From assembly GCF_009727055.1 (NCBI RefSeq), contig NC_052359.1:10315264-10379263 (forward strand): a stretch of 64,000 nucleotides of DNA, read 5' to 3'. The DNA is from Benincasa hispida (taxonomy: Eukaryota > Streptophyta > Magnoliopsida > Cucurbitales > Cucurbitaceae). Under the pieces are notes generated by a model that searched no databases, was not told the origin of the DNA, and worked only from the letters and a program-made list of their open reading frames with translations. Made by a program: the position numbers and the translations under genes. The number at the start of each line of letters is the position of its first letter. Position 1 is the first letter of the stretch. This document shows positions 1 through 11,749 of this stretch, in pieces.

Positions 1-43
1 TCAACTATTTGTGAATCAAATACTTCGAAATTGAGTTTGAGGA

Positions 44-296
44 TGTTAGAACAAAGGACCAAAACGATATCGTGTGATTTATTTTTTCACTTTGTACAAT
101 ACGGTGTCACCTAAATTTTTTCATTCTTTGGTTTTCTGTTTTGTCCTTTGTATACGTGTCTGTCTTCTATTGGGCTTTACCATCTGTGGTCCTTACCAAA
201 TTGTGTATATATTCAACACCTCTCTAATGGAATAATCACATTGTAGTGCATATTTCCTTATTTCTCTGAATATCCCTATTCCTAAATTCTCTTTAT
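44..296 (+). repeat. 5' LTR of Copia-A
   Basis: It begins TGTTAGAAC and ends CTCTTTAT directly before the primer site. Its partner is at 28677-28928. The 3' terminus is AT here and GT in the partner, rather than the canonical CA. Confidence 0.92.
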
Positions 297-308
297 TGGT
301 ATCAGAGC
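297..308 (+). promoter_or_regulatory. primer binding site, tRNA-Met(i), Copia-A
   Basis: TGGTATCAGAGC is complementary to the 3' end of plant initiator tRNA-Met, the usual minus-strand primer of plant copia elements. It abuts the LTR with no spacer. Confidence 0.9.
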
Positions 309-343
309 CGTCTTTGACAAACGCCAGGGGTGATGAAGTCTTG

Positions 344-1087
344 ATGAGCAAAAATGTCATTGCCACTCCTGGAGCAAACATTGTGAGCTCTGCCCATCCC
401 CTGAGCAATGTTTTTACACAAAAGCTCAACGAGAAAAATTACCTCCTATGGAGAGGAATGGTGCTGCATGTTCTTCAAGGACAGCGAGTGGATGGCTACA
501 TTATTTGGACCAAAACCAAGTCTAAAGAGTTTCTTCCTTCATCATTCGAGGATGAGAAAATCCCAAATCCATAGTATGACGAGTGAAACCAGTGGATCAA
601 GCCCTATCAGGATAGCTGTTAGGGTCAATGACCCCAGCAGTCGTTATAGTCGTGGTGAATCTAAAGACCTCAAGAGATGTATGGGTGGCCTTGAAGAAAT
701 TTATAGAGCCACAAGGAAAGCAAGAGTGAACCAGCTACGTGAAATCCTTCAGAATACAAAGAAAGGATCAACAAAAATGGTTGATTATCTGGCAACCATG
801 AAGCAAGTGTCTGAAAACTTGAAACTAGTTGGTAACCCTATTACCTTTAATGATTTAATGTCTTATGTTCATGTTGGCTTAGATGCAGAATACATTCTGA
901 TAGTCTGCACTATCGAAGGAAAAGATATACCTACATGGCAGGAGTTGCATTCCACCCTGGTTACCTTTGTGGGAACATTACTTTGTTTAAGCCCCAATGC
1001 AGTAACATTGGCATAGTTGATCCCTCTGCAAACTTAGCCTACAGACAAGGAAGGTCCTTAGGTAACCGAAACTTCAACAATCATACC
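344..1087 (+). pseudogene. Copia-A gag, N-terminal part (broken)
   Basis: This is a decayed capsid (Gag) gene. The likely start is the ATG at 344, giving MSKNVIATPG followed by the copia Gag signature KLNEKNYLLWRGMVL. That frame stops at 572-574. The rest of the gag domain continues in another frame (TSRDVW around 670-690, then an alpha-helical stretch to about 1010), so there is at least one frameshift plus stops near 573 and 1014. The gene is cut at 1087 by MITE-1a and resumes at 1836. It lies 36 bp downstream of the primer site, as expected for gag. It cannot make a complete capsid protein. Confidence 0.85.
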
Positions 1088-1827
1088 TTATAAAGCACAG
1101 ATACTTCATGTGAAGCAAAGAATCAGTATCAGACACGCATTGGATATCGATACTTCCAGATACTTCCCAGATACGTATCTGACATGCAATTTGACGTATC
1201 TATTTCTATGTGTACTTTTTTTAAAGAAAAAAGACAAGTAACTCATCTAATCTTTCCCAATCTAAAATTAGGCAATCTATTTAAAAAGCTCACTACTCGA
1301 GTACAAAACTAAAAGACAAAAAATAAATAACGGACCAAATCCTAAACTAGAATCATCTAATCTTCATCTTTACATTGGAGTCCCCACAAAGTCCACCAAA
1401 ATATAAATCATTTGGATATCTTCAACAATAAGTTCTTCGTATATCTTCATACTTCTCCCTCTAATCTTCTTCTTCTTCTTTGCAATATTAGTCACTTTTC
1501 TATTGCATTTTATTAACTATTGTACTTAACATCTTAGATGTTGCTTTTTTGTATTGTATTTCAATGTTTGTATTCTATTTTGTGTTATTGTTATTAACTT
1601 GTATTCTAAATTTATCTATATCCTAGATTTTTTTAAAGAAAAAAAATGTACCTTCAATGTATCAGTATCCTTGTTTTTTTAGAAATATATATATTAAAAA
1701 TATATATATATATATATAAATGACGCATCCTTAGACGTATCCGTATCTTAGTTTTTTAGAAATTGACGAATCGCTGTATCTGATCGTATCCGTATCGTGT
1801 AGTTGTATCTGTTTCTGTGTTTCATAG
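1088..1827. mobile_element. MITE-1a, hAT-like, inserted in Copia-A gag
   Basis: This is a 740-bp insert flanked by the 8-bp duplication ATCATACC (1080-1087 and 1828-1835). The left end, TTATAAAGCACAGATAC, pairs with the right end, GTGTTTCATAG, as a terminal inverted repeat decayed from CTATGAAGCACAG. The ends are rich in GATAC/GTATC repeats, and there is an internal (TA)n run near 1695-1720. It has no coding capacity. The 8-bp TSD and subterminal repeats suggest a non-autonomous hAT relative; the superfamily is inferred. A second copy lies at 25542-26340. Confidence 0.8.
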
Positions 1828-1835
1828 ATCATACC

Positions 1836-2151
1836 GAAAATGGGAATAACAATGGTGGAAACAACAACTACCCTGAAAGAAATGGATCTGGTAACTCTAG
1901 AAATGGCAACAATCGAGGGAATAGAAGAAACAGAAGAGAGGGAGGTATGGATATGGACGAGGTAATAACCCTAAACCAACTTGTCAACAGTGTGGAAAGT
2001 TTGGCCATAGTGCACCTATATGTTACTTTTGTTATGAAGAAGATTTCAATAATCCTAATGCTGCTGGAAATAACAACAACCATGGTAGAAATAATGAAAA
2101 TGCCTTCTTTTCTACCTATATTGCTACACCTGAAATCCTGAATGACCCAAG
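1836..2151 (+). pseudogene. Copia-A gag, C-terminal part with zinc knuckle
   Basis: This continues gag after MITE-1a: an Asn/Gly/Arg-rich linker, then a CCHC zinc knuckle read as CQQCGKFGHSAPIC (about 1993-2034, C-X2-C-X4-H-X4-C), then an Asn-rich tail. The knuckle binds packaged RNA in this family. Linker and knuckle lie in different frames, so a frameshift separates them. The segment ends at CCAAG (2147-2151), which is duplicated at 11745-11749 on the far side of solo LTR D. Confidence 0.83.
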
Positions 2152-3161
2152 TGTTGGGTTTTATGCCTTAAAACTTGTAGATAATAAATGTAACATTTGA
2201 CCAATCATTAATAAAGTGTTATTAACGTTTATTACAATAAATAGTTATTGTTTATCTTGTATTTATCTTGCCCAAATAATCCTAATCCAATAAACTAACA
2301 TCTTAGACTGTTGCATGAGTCTTGAACTGTATGTGGAGACTATTGGGGCTGATGCCCTAAATCTCGTGGATCTTGTAGTTTGTAATTGTAAATTTTATTT
2401 ATTTAATAAAATATGAGATATTTTATTCGACATTTAGTAGTATTAACCCACAAACCAATAAACTAACATCCAAGGTTATCTTATGTAGCTCAAACATGTA
2501 TATAGAGACATACAGGTGGATCATGTTTAAGTGATAACCTAAATGGTCTATAGTAGATGGATAAGGCTGGGTACCTTATCCTTGTGATACTACGAATACG
2601 AACCTCTTTGTAGATGTTATAATTGTTGTAAAGTGTTACAAATGATCTGATCCTGATCATTCGTGTATAGACACGTGAGCGAGGGTATTCTATACAAAGA
2701 AGTTTGTATAAGATCAGACCACGAAATAATTAGTCTCATTATATAGCGATCCTTTGATTTGTATAGGTGAGAGTGGTCAGATCGCTGACTTAATAAGCCT
2801 ACCATTTTGGGGATTCGTCTGATTAGGGAGTTGGGAACATAACTACACAAGAAGAAATTCATTCCTTCCCTAATGTTAGGGTAAATAGATAAATTACTCC
2901 TTTAAGGGCTGATTTTGGGGCTTGAACAATGTAGCGCTACACCCTCTCCTGGCTCAAGAGAAGTTTGGTCATTGTTGGACTATTATGTATTGTTCATTAG
3001 AGGGATTAGTGATACTTAACGAGTTAAATGTAACTATAGGGATAAAACGGGATTTTTGACCCAACTGTACTTACGAGCAATTTATGAAGGGTCATCGTAC
3101 TATTGACTGGTTATATTCAGTGAGCATAGAAATATATCTGTAAAAGTGCAGTTGTCAGTCT

Positions 3162-5115
3162 TGAAGGAACCTTTGAAGGTCCTTGAACGGAAACGTGGAG
3201 ATCGATCCAAAATTTATTTTCACATAATCAAAATTACATAATACAAACGTTATGCATAATAATAAATTTACAGAATGCAAACATAAATGAAAAAGAAATT
3301 AGGGTGAGAGAAGACTTACCCTTGAAGAAACCTTCTTCACGAATTTTCCTTCTTCGGATATGTCACATACAAACTCGATCCAAATGGTCACCACCACAAA
3401 AAGAGCCTCATGTATTCTCTAATGGGATGAGAATCACTAAGGAGTTGTGGGCTCTTAGAATTTTGGAAGAGAGGGAAAAAGTTTAAGAGAGGAAGAGGGG
3501 AAGAACAGAGAGCTTGAGAACTTTTTTCAGAAAAATAATTTTGTGTGTTCTGTACTGTCAAACTCAAGGGAAGAAAAAGATGGTAACAACTTCGTGCACC
3601 ACTCCCACTCAAGTATGTTGTAGAGAGAAAATGGGGGAGGGAGTTACAACTTCTTCCCAAAATTAATTTAAAAAATAAAACAAATTAATTTAAAAATAAT
3701 TTAATAAAACATTAATTATATTTATATGATATCACTTTATCATATAATATATATGTTAAACTATATGTTATATCAAATATAACATATAACCTATAGTTTA
3801 ATATTGTATCTAATACAATATAACCTATAGTTTAATTCTCCCATTAACGATATTTAATATAAATCTCATTTATATTAAATTTAATTATATGAATCCATTT
3901 CACATAATTAATATTTGAATCATATCCAATTTTTCTTTCAAATAAACTTTATATTATATTGTATCAAATACATTATAAAAACTATATCATATATAAATAA
4001 ATTAAAATTAATTATATCACATATAATTAATTCCCTCAATTAATTTGAATAATCAAAATTAATCCAAAATTGATTCTCATTTAATCCCTATTGAGCTACA
4101 GAGGGGACCTCGTGGACCTGTAGATTGAAGCTCCATTGAATAATTAATTAAATTATTCAACATTTATTAACTGTCGAGCATTCCACTAAAGACCGATAGT
4201 TGCACTCTTCGCACTACAAATATATTTTTGTGTTTATTGGATATAACCAGTCAACAGTGCGATGATCCTTCACAAATTACTTCTAAATACACCTAGGCCA
4301 AAATTACCGTTTTGTCTTTATAGTTACATCTAACTCCTTAAGTACTACTGATTCCTCTAATGAATAAGTCATAGTCCAACAATGACCAAATCCCTTTTAG
4401 GCCAGGAGAGGGTATGGTGCCACATTGTTCCAGTCTCGGAATTAGCCCTTAAGGGAGCAATTTATCTACTTACCTTAACGTTATGGAAGGAGTAAATTTC
4501 TTCTTGTTTAGCTGTGTTCTCAGCTCCCTAATCAGATGAATCCCCAAAATGGTAGGCTTATTGAGTCGACAATCTGGCCACTCTCACCCATACAAATCGA
4601 AGGACCGCCTTCATAGGCAGGAGTTCACAATTCACTCAAGATTTAGGTCATGTCACCTATGGTCATCCTTGTGAATGTAAGTCTCTATTATGAACGACAT
4701 TATATAATGAGACTAGTATTTCGTGGTCCGATCTTATACAAACTCCTTTGTATGGAATATCCCCTCTCACATGTCTCCATATGAATGATCAGGTTCAGAT
4801 CATTTGCAGCACTTTACAACAATTGTAACATCTACAAAGCAGGTCATACTCGTAGTGTCACCAGGATAAGGTATCCAGCCTTATCCATCTACTACAGACC
4901 ATTTAGGTTATCACTTAAACATGATCCACTTGTATGTCTCTACATACATGTTTAAGCTACAGAAGATAACCTTGGATGTTAGTTTATTGTCTTCTGGGTT
5001 TAATGCTACTAAATGTCAAATAAAACATCTCATATTTTATTAAATAAATAAAATGTTCGTACAATGCAATTACAAACTACAGGACCCTACGAGATTTAGG
5101 GCACCAACCCCAACA
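3162..5115 (-). mobile_element. solo LTR F, minus strand, inserted in solo LTR E
   Basis: On the minus strand it starts TGTTGGGGTTGGTGCCC at 5115 and ends GGTTCCTTCA at 3162, 1,954 bp. Flanks are AGTCT (3157-3161) and AGCCT (5116-5120), a 4-of-5 duplication. It is the most complete copy of the E/F family here and shows the layout: conserved modules in the first kilobase, an AT-rich middle (3660-4080), and a pyrimidine-rich 3' third. No genes. Confidence 0.83.
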
Positions 5116-5619
5116 AGCCTTTTTGGGGAGTGATCAGCAGTTAATAGATGTTGACTATTTTAATTAAAGAAGTTCAATTAATTATTCAAGTATAAGTGGT
5201 GCTTCAATCTACAGGTCCATAAGGTCTCATCTATAGCTCAACAGGGATTATTGAGAATCAATTTTGGATTAATTTGACTTTTTTAAATTAATTGAAGAAA
5301 TTAATTATATGTGATATAATTAATATAATGTATTTGATACATTATAGTATAAAGTTTATTTAGAGAGGAATTAAATTTGAATATGATTCAAATACTAATT
5401 GTATGGATGAAATTCATATAATTGAATTTAGTATAAATGTGATTTATATTAAATACCATGCATTGATAAGAGAAATAAAAACTATAGGTTATATTATATT
5501 TGATACAATATTGATAATTATTACTTAAATTAAATTTATTTTAATTTTAATTTTAAATTTCAAAATTCAAAATTAAAGGAAGGAGTTACAATTCCCTTCT
5601 CTTAATTTTCTCTCATCAG

Positions 5620-6978
5620 TGTTGGGATTGGTGTCCTAATTCTCCCGGAGTCTCATTGTTTTGTAAAGATACACATTATTTAATGAATAAAATAAGTGTT
5701 ATTTAATTCTGGCATTTACTCATATCCAATAAACAAAACTCCTTGATTATCTTATATAAACTTAAGCATGTATATGTGATATACAAGTGGATTATGCCTT
5801 AAGTGATAACCTAAATAGGTCTGTAGTATAAGGATTAAGGTGGGATACCTGATCTTGGTGACACTATGGATACAACCCGCTTTGTAGAGGTTTGCAAGTG
5901 TTGTAAACTACTACAGATGGTTGATCCTGACCATTCATGTGGAGACGTGCTAGTGAGGGTGTCCTATACAAAGAGTTTGTATAAGACCTGGATCACGAGA
6001 TGACTAGACTCTGTATATAACGTCGTTGATACTAGAGACTTGCATCTCACCTAACGTCATTGGATAATTAATTCTTTTTCTTTAATAACCAATTGAGTGA
6101 GTGGTTATTGGATTTTCATGGTAACCGTGAGATAAAAGGAAAATGGTTTTCTTAATTTTAGTAAGTTTTAATTGTTGAAAAGTTTTCATAAAAAAGTTTT
6201 AGAGATTTCTCTCTCGTGCAAAGGATCTCACGGAGTTGTCAAGTAAATACAGATTTACTAAATGGCAGCTTGGGCGAGCTAAATGATCGTGCTATGGCGA
6301 ACTAAACGATAGTACAGTATTTATTAGATGATCGCATAACTTTTGCTAGAAGATCGCTTGCCTAAAGTAAACGATCGTGTAGTGTCTATAAGCGACAGAA
6401 CGAGCTAAACGATCACATAGATTTTGCTAGACGAGTGCTTAGCTTTAGCTAAACGATTGGGCATCTACCTATACAATAGGTCTTCGCCATCTCCCACTTG
6501 CCCAATCATGTACACGATTGGTGTTTCCTCCTTCGGGTGCCTTATACCAAGTCTGAACAGAGCCCACCCTCTGGATTCTCACACCGAGAATACTAGGGTA
6601 GCCTTGTTGGTGGTGTCATACTTAACTCGACATCGTCGAGGTGCTGTGAAGGTCGTTCATGCTATTGTTGAGGAGTTCGTGACCAAGGCGATCGTTGAGG
6701 ACGAGCGAAAAGTGTTCGTACTGTGTTGCGGTCGTGTAGAACGAGCGTTCGAAGTTGTTGTTGTTCGAGCAGTCGTGCGCAAAGGAGCGTGGAGACACAT
6801 CTTCAAATGTTCATAGAGTTTTCTCTTTGTTCATTTGAATTTTCATGTTGTAGTTTCTGTATTAATTGTATAAACGCATGTTTTGTAGATGACTGTAAAT
6901 GTAATGTTCATTCATGATTATGATTTGGAATAATCTTATTTTCGTTGCTCATGGAAATCTTGAGTCCGATTTCCTTCA
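5620..6978 (+). mobile_element. solo LTR G (element-C family), inserted in solo LTR E
   Basis: It begins TGTTGGGATTGGTGTCC and ends GATTTCCTTCA, with flanks ATCAG (5615-5619) and ATCAA (6979-6983), a 4-of-5 duplication. It matches the LTRs of element C (16287-18440 and 21893-23992) but lacks about 0.8 kb from the middle, jumping near 6055. It includes the ACGATCG-rich stretch at 6245-6465. The open frame at 6424-6816 is LTR sequence, not a gene. Confidence 0.82.
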
Positions 6979-9018
6979 ATCAAATCATGCATAGTATGGA
7001 GTGGTTTTGGTTGGTGTATGATATTGATCTTCTTCACAGAAGCGTTTTACGATCTCTCTGAGATTCCTCTAAAAAACATATAAGACTCCCTGCAAGAAAG
7101 TTCTTCCTCTCTCTCAAACTCTTTCCTTCTCCCAAAACTCAGAACCCACACCTCTTGAGAATTCTCTACTCAAAAGAGAATATAGAAGGTCTCACTTGTG
7201 GTAGTGTCCTGTGTTTTCCGAGGAAGGTTCGTGAAGAAGAATGATTACGTGAAGAACAGTTCTTCAAGGGTAAGCACTTTCTAATTCTAATTTTTTTTCT
7301 TCTTTTATGCTGTAAAATATATTTTTTTTGTTGAAATGCATAATTTTTGTTCTGTAAAGTTTATTTCTGTGATAAAATTAAAATTAGGTCGATCCCTATT
7401 TCTATTGCAGACCTTCGGGTTTCTTCAGAGACATACGAAGATCAATGTTTGAAATACAGCCTAAAGGGTCTATAGTATATGGTTAAAGCTAGGTACCTTA
7501 TCCTGGTAAAACTATGGATACGACCGACTTTGTATTTGATACAAATACAATGATCCAATGCATTTGCGTAGAGGACATGCAAGTGGGGGTATTCTATGCA
7601 ATGAGTTTGCATAAGACCGAACCAAGAAATAGTAACCTCTAGATGTAACTCTGTTGACTAGTTAGGTTTCTATTTCACTAGGATGACCTAGGAAACTTAG
7701 TCTCAATCCTGTGTGAATCATGAACTCCTATTCATAAAAGACTGTCCTTTGATTTGTATGAGTGAGAGTGGTTAGTTCGCCGACTCAATAAGCCTTCCAT
7801 TTTGGGGACAAGATCGAGTGCGGAGCTGGAAACACAATTTCACGAGATGGAATTCACTCATTCCCGACTTTAGGGTAAGTAGATGAGTGTTCTCTTAAGT
7901 GGTGTGTCTGGGACTTGAACAAAGGGTCTTACCCTCTCACTGGCCTGACAAATTTTTTTGTTTAATGGTTAGACCATAAACATGTTGTTTATTAGAGAAG
8001 CATTGGTACTTAAGGATATAGAAGTAACTCAGGGGTAAAACGGATATTGATTAACTTGGTTAAAGAGTTTAGTCAATTAATCTCATATCGTTGGAGCTTC
8101 TGATCCGTAGGTTCATTGGGTCCCATTGGTAGCTCATAAAGAGTATTGAGATAATTAAAATAATTTAAAATGTCAAATTTACTAAGTGAAAGAATATAAT
8201 GTATGGTAATACATTATAATATTGAATTTATATTTTAATTAAACTTGATAATATAAATTTATTTTGAATTTGATTCAAAAATTAATTTATAGGAGAACTA
8301 AATATTTGAAGGAGTTGAAATATTAGATTTAATACGAATAGAATTCATAATAAAATTATAGGTTAAAATTAATGCACATTAGATTCATATTAAAACTATA
8401 CGTAATATGAGAGAAAACATAATTGAATATGATTAAATTATAAGGTTAAATTAAATATTGATATTTAATTTAATGATTAATTAGTTGAAGAATTAATTAA
8501 TTAATTAATTAATTTAATGAATTGAATTAAAACTATAGGTTATGAGAGAGGGATGTATTAGAATATGATTCTAATGCACATTTCATTAATGAGATATTTA
8601 TTTATTATTAATTAATTTGATTAATTAGTATTTATTTATTTATTTAATAAATTAAATTAATTTTATTTTAATAAATTAAATTTGATTTAATTGATTGATT
8701 AAATAAATAATGAATTAAAAAAATTGATATAACAAACTCCCTAACGTGGAGAATTATATAGGAGTGGGAGAGATCTTCTCCTAACTTTCTCCTCTCTCTA
8801 GTCAGTTCTCTCTTCATAAAAAGTGATACGTACAATTTTTTCTCTTGGCCTTTGGCTAGATTTTTTCTTGATAGGAAATTCCCTCCAAGGATCTTACCTC
8901 TTTCTATCTCACTAGCACAAGAAGAATATTGGTAAAACCATTTTGGTGGTGTTCACTTGATTTGCAGCAGAGGTGTCAACCCCGTACTCTATTGTCCTAC
9001 AAAAGTAAGTAACAAGCA

Positions 9019-11586
9019 TGTTAAGTGAAAATCCATGTTGTTTATAGGAGTTGTAGAGAAAGAAAAAGAAAAACATATTAAATAGGGAAGCTCACTTATT
9101 GGCTTGGGTTGGAGGCACCAAGTATAGGGTGACGTGGCGGTTAATCCTTGAACTTAGGAGGCAGCAGGAAGATTAAAAGGAAGAGAAACTTCGAAAGTTT
9201 GGTTTCAGTAATCTACATGAGCAAATCTAGTAAAATTGGTGCCATTTGAAAGCTGGGAGAATCTAGTTTTCGAGGTTGCCTTGTTGGAGAAAGATTGCAG
9301 GAGAAGAAGAAAAAAAAGTGAGGAATTTGCAGAAGAGGCAGAATCTCGAATTAATCAGGGCTCGAGGTGAAGATTGGAAGCTATAGGCCAAACCATAAGG
9401 AGTTTTCCGCCGAAATTTTGAGGTAAGAAATTAACTCAATTCTAAACAAGTTTGTAGAAGGAAGTTTCTTGAAAAGATTTATGAATTTTGAGTTATGAAG
9501 TTTTGAAATTGAAACAAAGAATCTGTACAGAAGCAGATAGCTGCTTGGGAAGAACAAGCAAACAACTCATCGTGAAAAGCGAGAGCGAGATGAGAAGGAT
9601 GAGGATCTCGCTTAGGATGATAATCTCACTAATTTTGTGATGAAGATCTCGCTCAAGAAGGAAATCTCGCTAGAAATTGGGTTGAATCTCGCTGATAAGG
9701 TGAGTATCGTTAGGATGAAAGTTTGCTAGGAAAAGCTTGATCTTGCTCACGAGGATCTCACTCATGAGGATCTTGCTCATTAGGAGGTTCTCGCTCATGA
9801 GGATCTCGCTCATGAAGGATGAGTTCACTCATAATGGTTATCTCGCTAGCAATGTTGTCTTTGTTGATGAAAGTTCCATTAGTAAATGAACTGTTTGAGG
9901 TATTTTGCCAAGAATTCTAAGGAATTTAATCGGGAATTATGTCCTTTCAGGCCAAGAAGAGCTAGGAGAGGCGTATAACCCGTTAAGAGCCCCGACGAGC
10001 TGTGAGTGACTATGTGATGATTTAATGTTTTAATGATTTAAAAACTATGATTTCTTTGAAATTATTTCTCATGCTAAGTGTTTAAATAAAGTGCCAAGCA
10101 ACATATATTTGAAGCTATTTCTCATGCTAAGTAAAGTATGTTTCCATGGAAATTGACATGATTTAAATATGTTATCTTGTCCAGATACTTTCAACATGCT
10201 TTAGTAACTCCATTTTCATGATGAACTAGTATGATGATTTGAGCACTAAGCCTTAGTGTTCAACTAAATGTTTATGATTAGTTATATGACAAATACTGAA
10301 GGACAATGAGAAGGTATCCTAAGGATACTGAAGAACAATGAGAAAGTATCCTAGTTAAGTACCTAAGGTACGACGATACTCAGTTATGAGCATGTGCACG
10401 TAAGTAATACGACGTCGAGGGATTGGAAGCATGATCAACGCATGATGTTACTGATGTATGAGTTTTCCAAGTATGTTTTCCATATCTAATACATGCTAAT
10501 AGTTTTTACAAGCTAGTTCAACACGATTTAAGCCAACTTATTTTACAAAGTATGAAGCATGCGTTAGGGTTAAAGCTAAGATTGAGTGAAGCTTGATATA
10601 CTATATTTAAATACCTAAGATTGCCAAAGTACATGCGTTAGTATTCCTAAACACAATGAAAAGGAATACTGAAGGTAAGAAAGGTATCTGAATAAATGTA
10701 CCTAAGGTGTTGACGGTACATAGAAACCTTCATGTGCACGTAGGTAGTTCTGAAGGAGAGGCCGAAGTATGGGTCTCCTAGGCCATAAACCAAAGAGAGA
10801 CCGAAGCATGGGTCACGTGGCCAATAACAGACGTTGGGAGCTAGAGCGATGTATGGTCGTTCTTAACTAGGGAAAGTGATGTTTAATGATGTTTAAGAGT
10901 AGTTACCAATGTTAATGTTTAGAGGAAGTTGCTTGAGATGCCCATTGGTATATTTAAAGAAATCGACGTAGGGATCTCTCCTAGCCATAGTTTAGTATGA
11001 AGAGATAGAAGTAGAGGTCTCATTGACCATGGCTTGGCACTGGGAATTTAAGCGATGAATGTTCATTCTCAACTAAGATTCAGTTTTTCAGATACAATGG
11101 TTTTAAAGGTTTTATGTACACATTTGCTTGGTATATTTTAATTCCAGTATTATGTTTTTGAGCTTTCAGTTAGAGCATGAGATTTATGTTTTATTAAGTC
11201 ACTTATTGGGCTTCTAGCTCATGTTTTCAAATGTTTTCCTTTCAAGTAGTGGTCAGTTCCCAAAAGAATTTTCTGCTACTGCTCTGCCACTCAAAGGAAC
11301 ATGTTGAAGGAAGCGTATTTGAAGACCTGTATTAGTTAATACACATGTGTCTGTCTAGAGACTAGTATTCTTGATGGGGCTCATTAAGTTGTAATATCCA
11401 TGTATAAACAATGTTGCGAAACCCTGTAATGTAAATGTGTTAAGTTCTGAGTTATTTTGTATGTATTCATGGTTTGAGCAAAATTTAACAGGTAAGATAG
11501 GCAGAAAGTGCCAGCAAAAGGGTTGGTAACTGCTGCAGTCATTATTCCATCCAGGTTAGGAGGGTAATCTGGTGCGGGGTGTGACA
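9019..11586 (+). mobile_element. insert H: probable solo LTR of another (Gypsy-like?) family
   Basis: This 2.57-kb block interrupts solo LTR D. It starts TGTTAAGTGAAAATCC and ends GTGCGGGGTGTGACA, an LTR-like TG...CA pair whose GGGGTGTGACA end resembles many plant Gypsy LTRs. The expected TSD does not match at these borders (AAGCA and AGAGG); a direct ACAAG occurs 2-3 bp offset on each side (9012-9016, 11584-11588). It holds a degenerate minisatellite (9585-9860) and an internally repeated stretch (about 10290-10460 and 10620-10790, both with a CATGTGCACGTA-like core). No genes. Confidence 0.55.
9585..9860 (+). repeat. degenerate 15-bp minisatellite, GAGGATCTCGCTCAT-like
   Basis: Repeated variants of GAGGATCTCGCTCAT with irregular spacing lie inside insert H, most regular at 9750-9830. 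The reading frame is broken by stops, so this is not a protein repeat. Confidence 0.7.
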
Positions 11587-11749
11587 AGAGGAATCAAGAC
11601 TGTAGATCTCAAAAGTTGGTGAAACTCTCCAAAGTCGTCAATGAAAGTAAGGAATTCTAAATTATATTTCTTCTGTTAATTCGTTATTAAAATCTGAAAA
11701 TGGTCTTAATGTTTTTCTATTGTGCTTGGGATTTCAACCCAGCACCAAG

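Larger units (their letters stand above)
2341..7437 (+). mobile_element. solo LTR E, inserted in solo LTR D
   Basis: It is flanked by the exact duplication GAGAC (2336-2340, 7438-7442). The start is TATTGGGGCTGATGCC, with the canonical TG mutated to TA; the end is GGGTTTCTTCA. Subtracting F (3162-5115) and G (5620-6978) with their target copies leaves about 1.77 kb. It is closely related to F, which lies inside it in the opposite orientation. No genes. Confidence 0.8.
2152..11744 (+). mobile_element. solo LTR D, inserted at the Copia-A gag/protease junction
   Basis: It begins TGTTGGGTTTTATGCC, ends AACCCAGCA, and is flanked by the exact duplication CCAAG (2147-2151, 11745-11749). Its own DNA is at 2152-2340, 7443-9018 and 11587-11744, about 1.9 kb once solo LTR E (2341-7437) and insert H (9019-11586) are removed. 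No second LTR, primer site or coding internal region is visible, so it is read as a solo LTR left by recombination. Blocks near 7745-7810 and 8085-8130 match the other long LTRs in this window. Removing it rejoins Copia-A gag and protease in frame. Confidence 0.8.

Noticed and set aside
5116..5620. Possible separate element between solo LTRs F and G
   Set aside because: It aligns with the matching part of F, so it is simply solo LTR E resuming after the insertion.
6424..6816. 130-codon open frame
   Set aside because: It lies in solo LTR G and recurs, broken, in both LTRs of element C; no protein family features.
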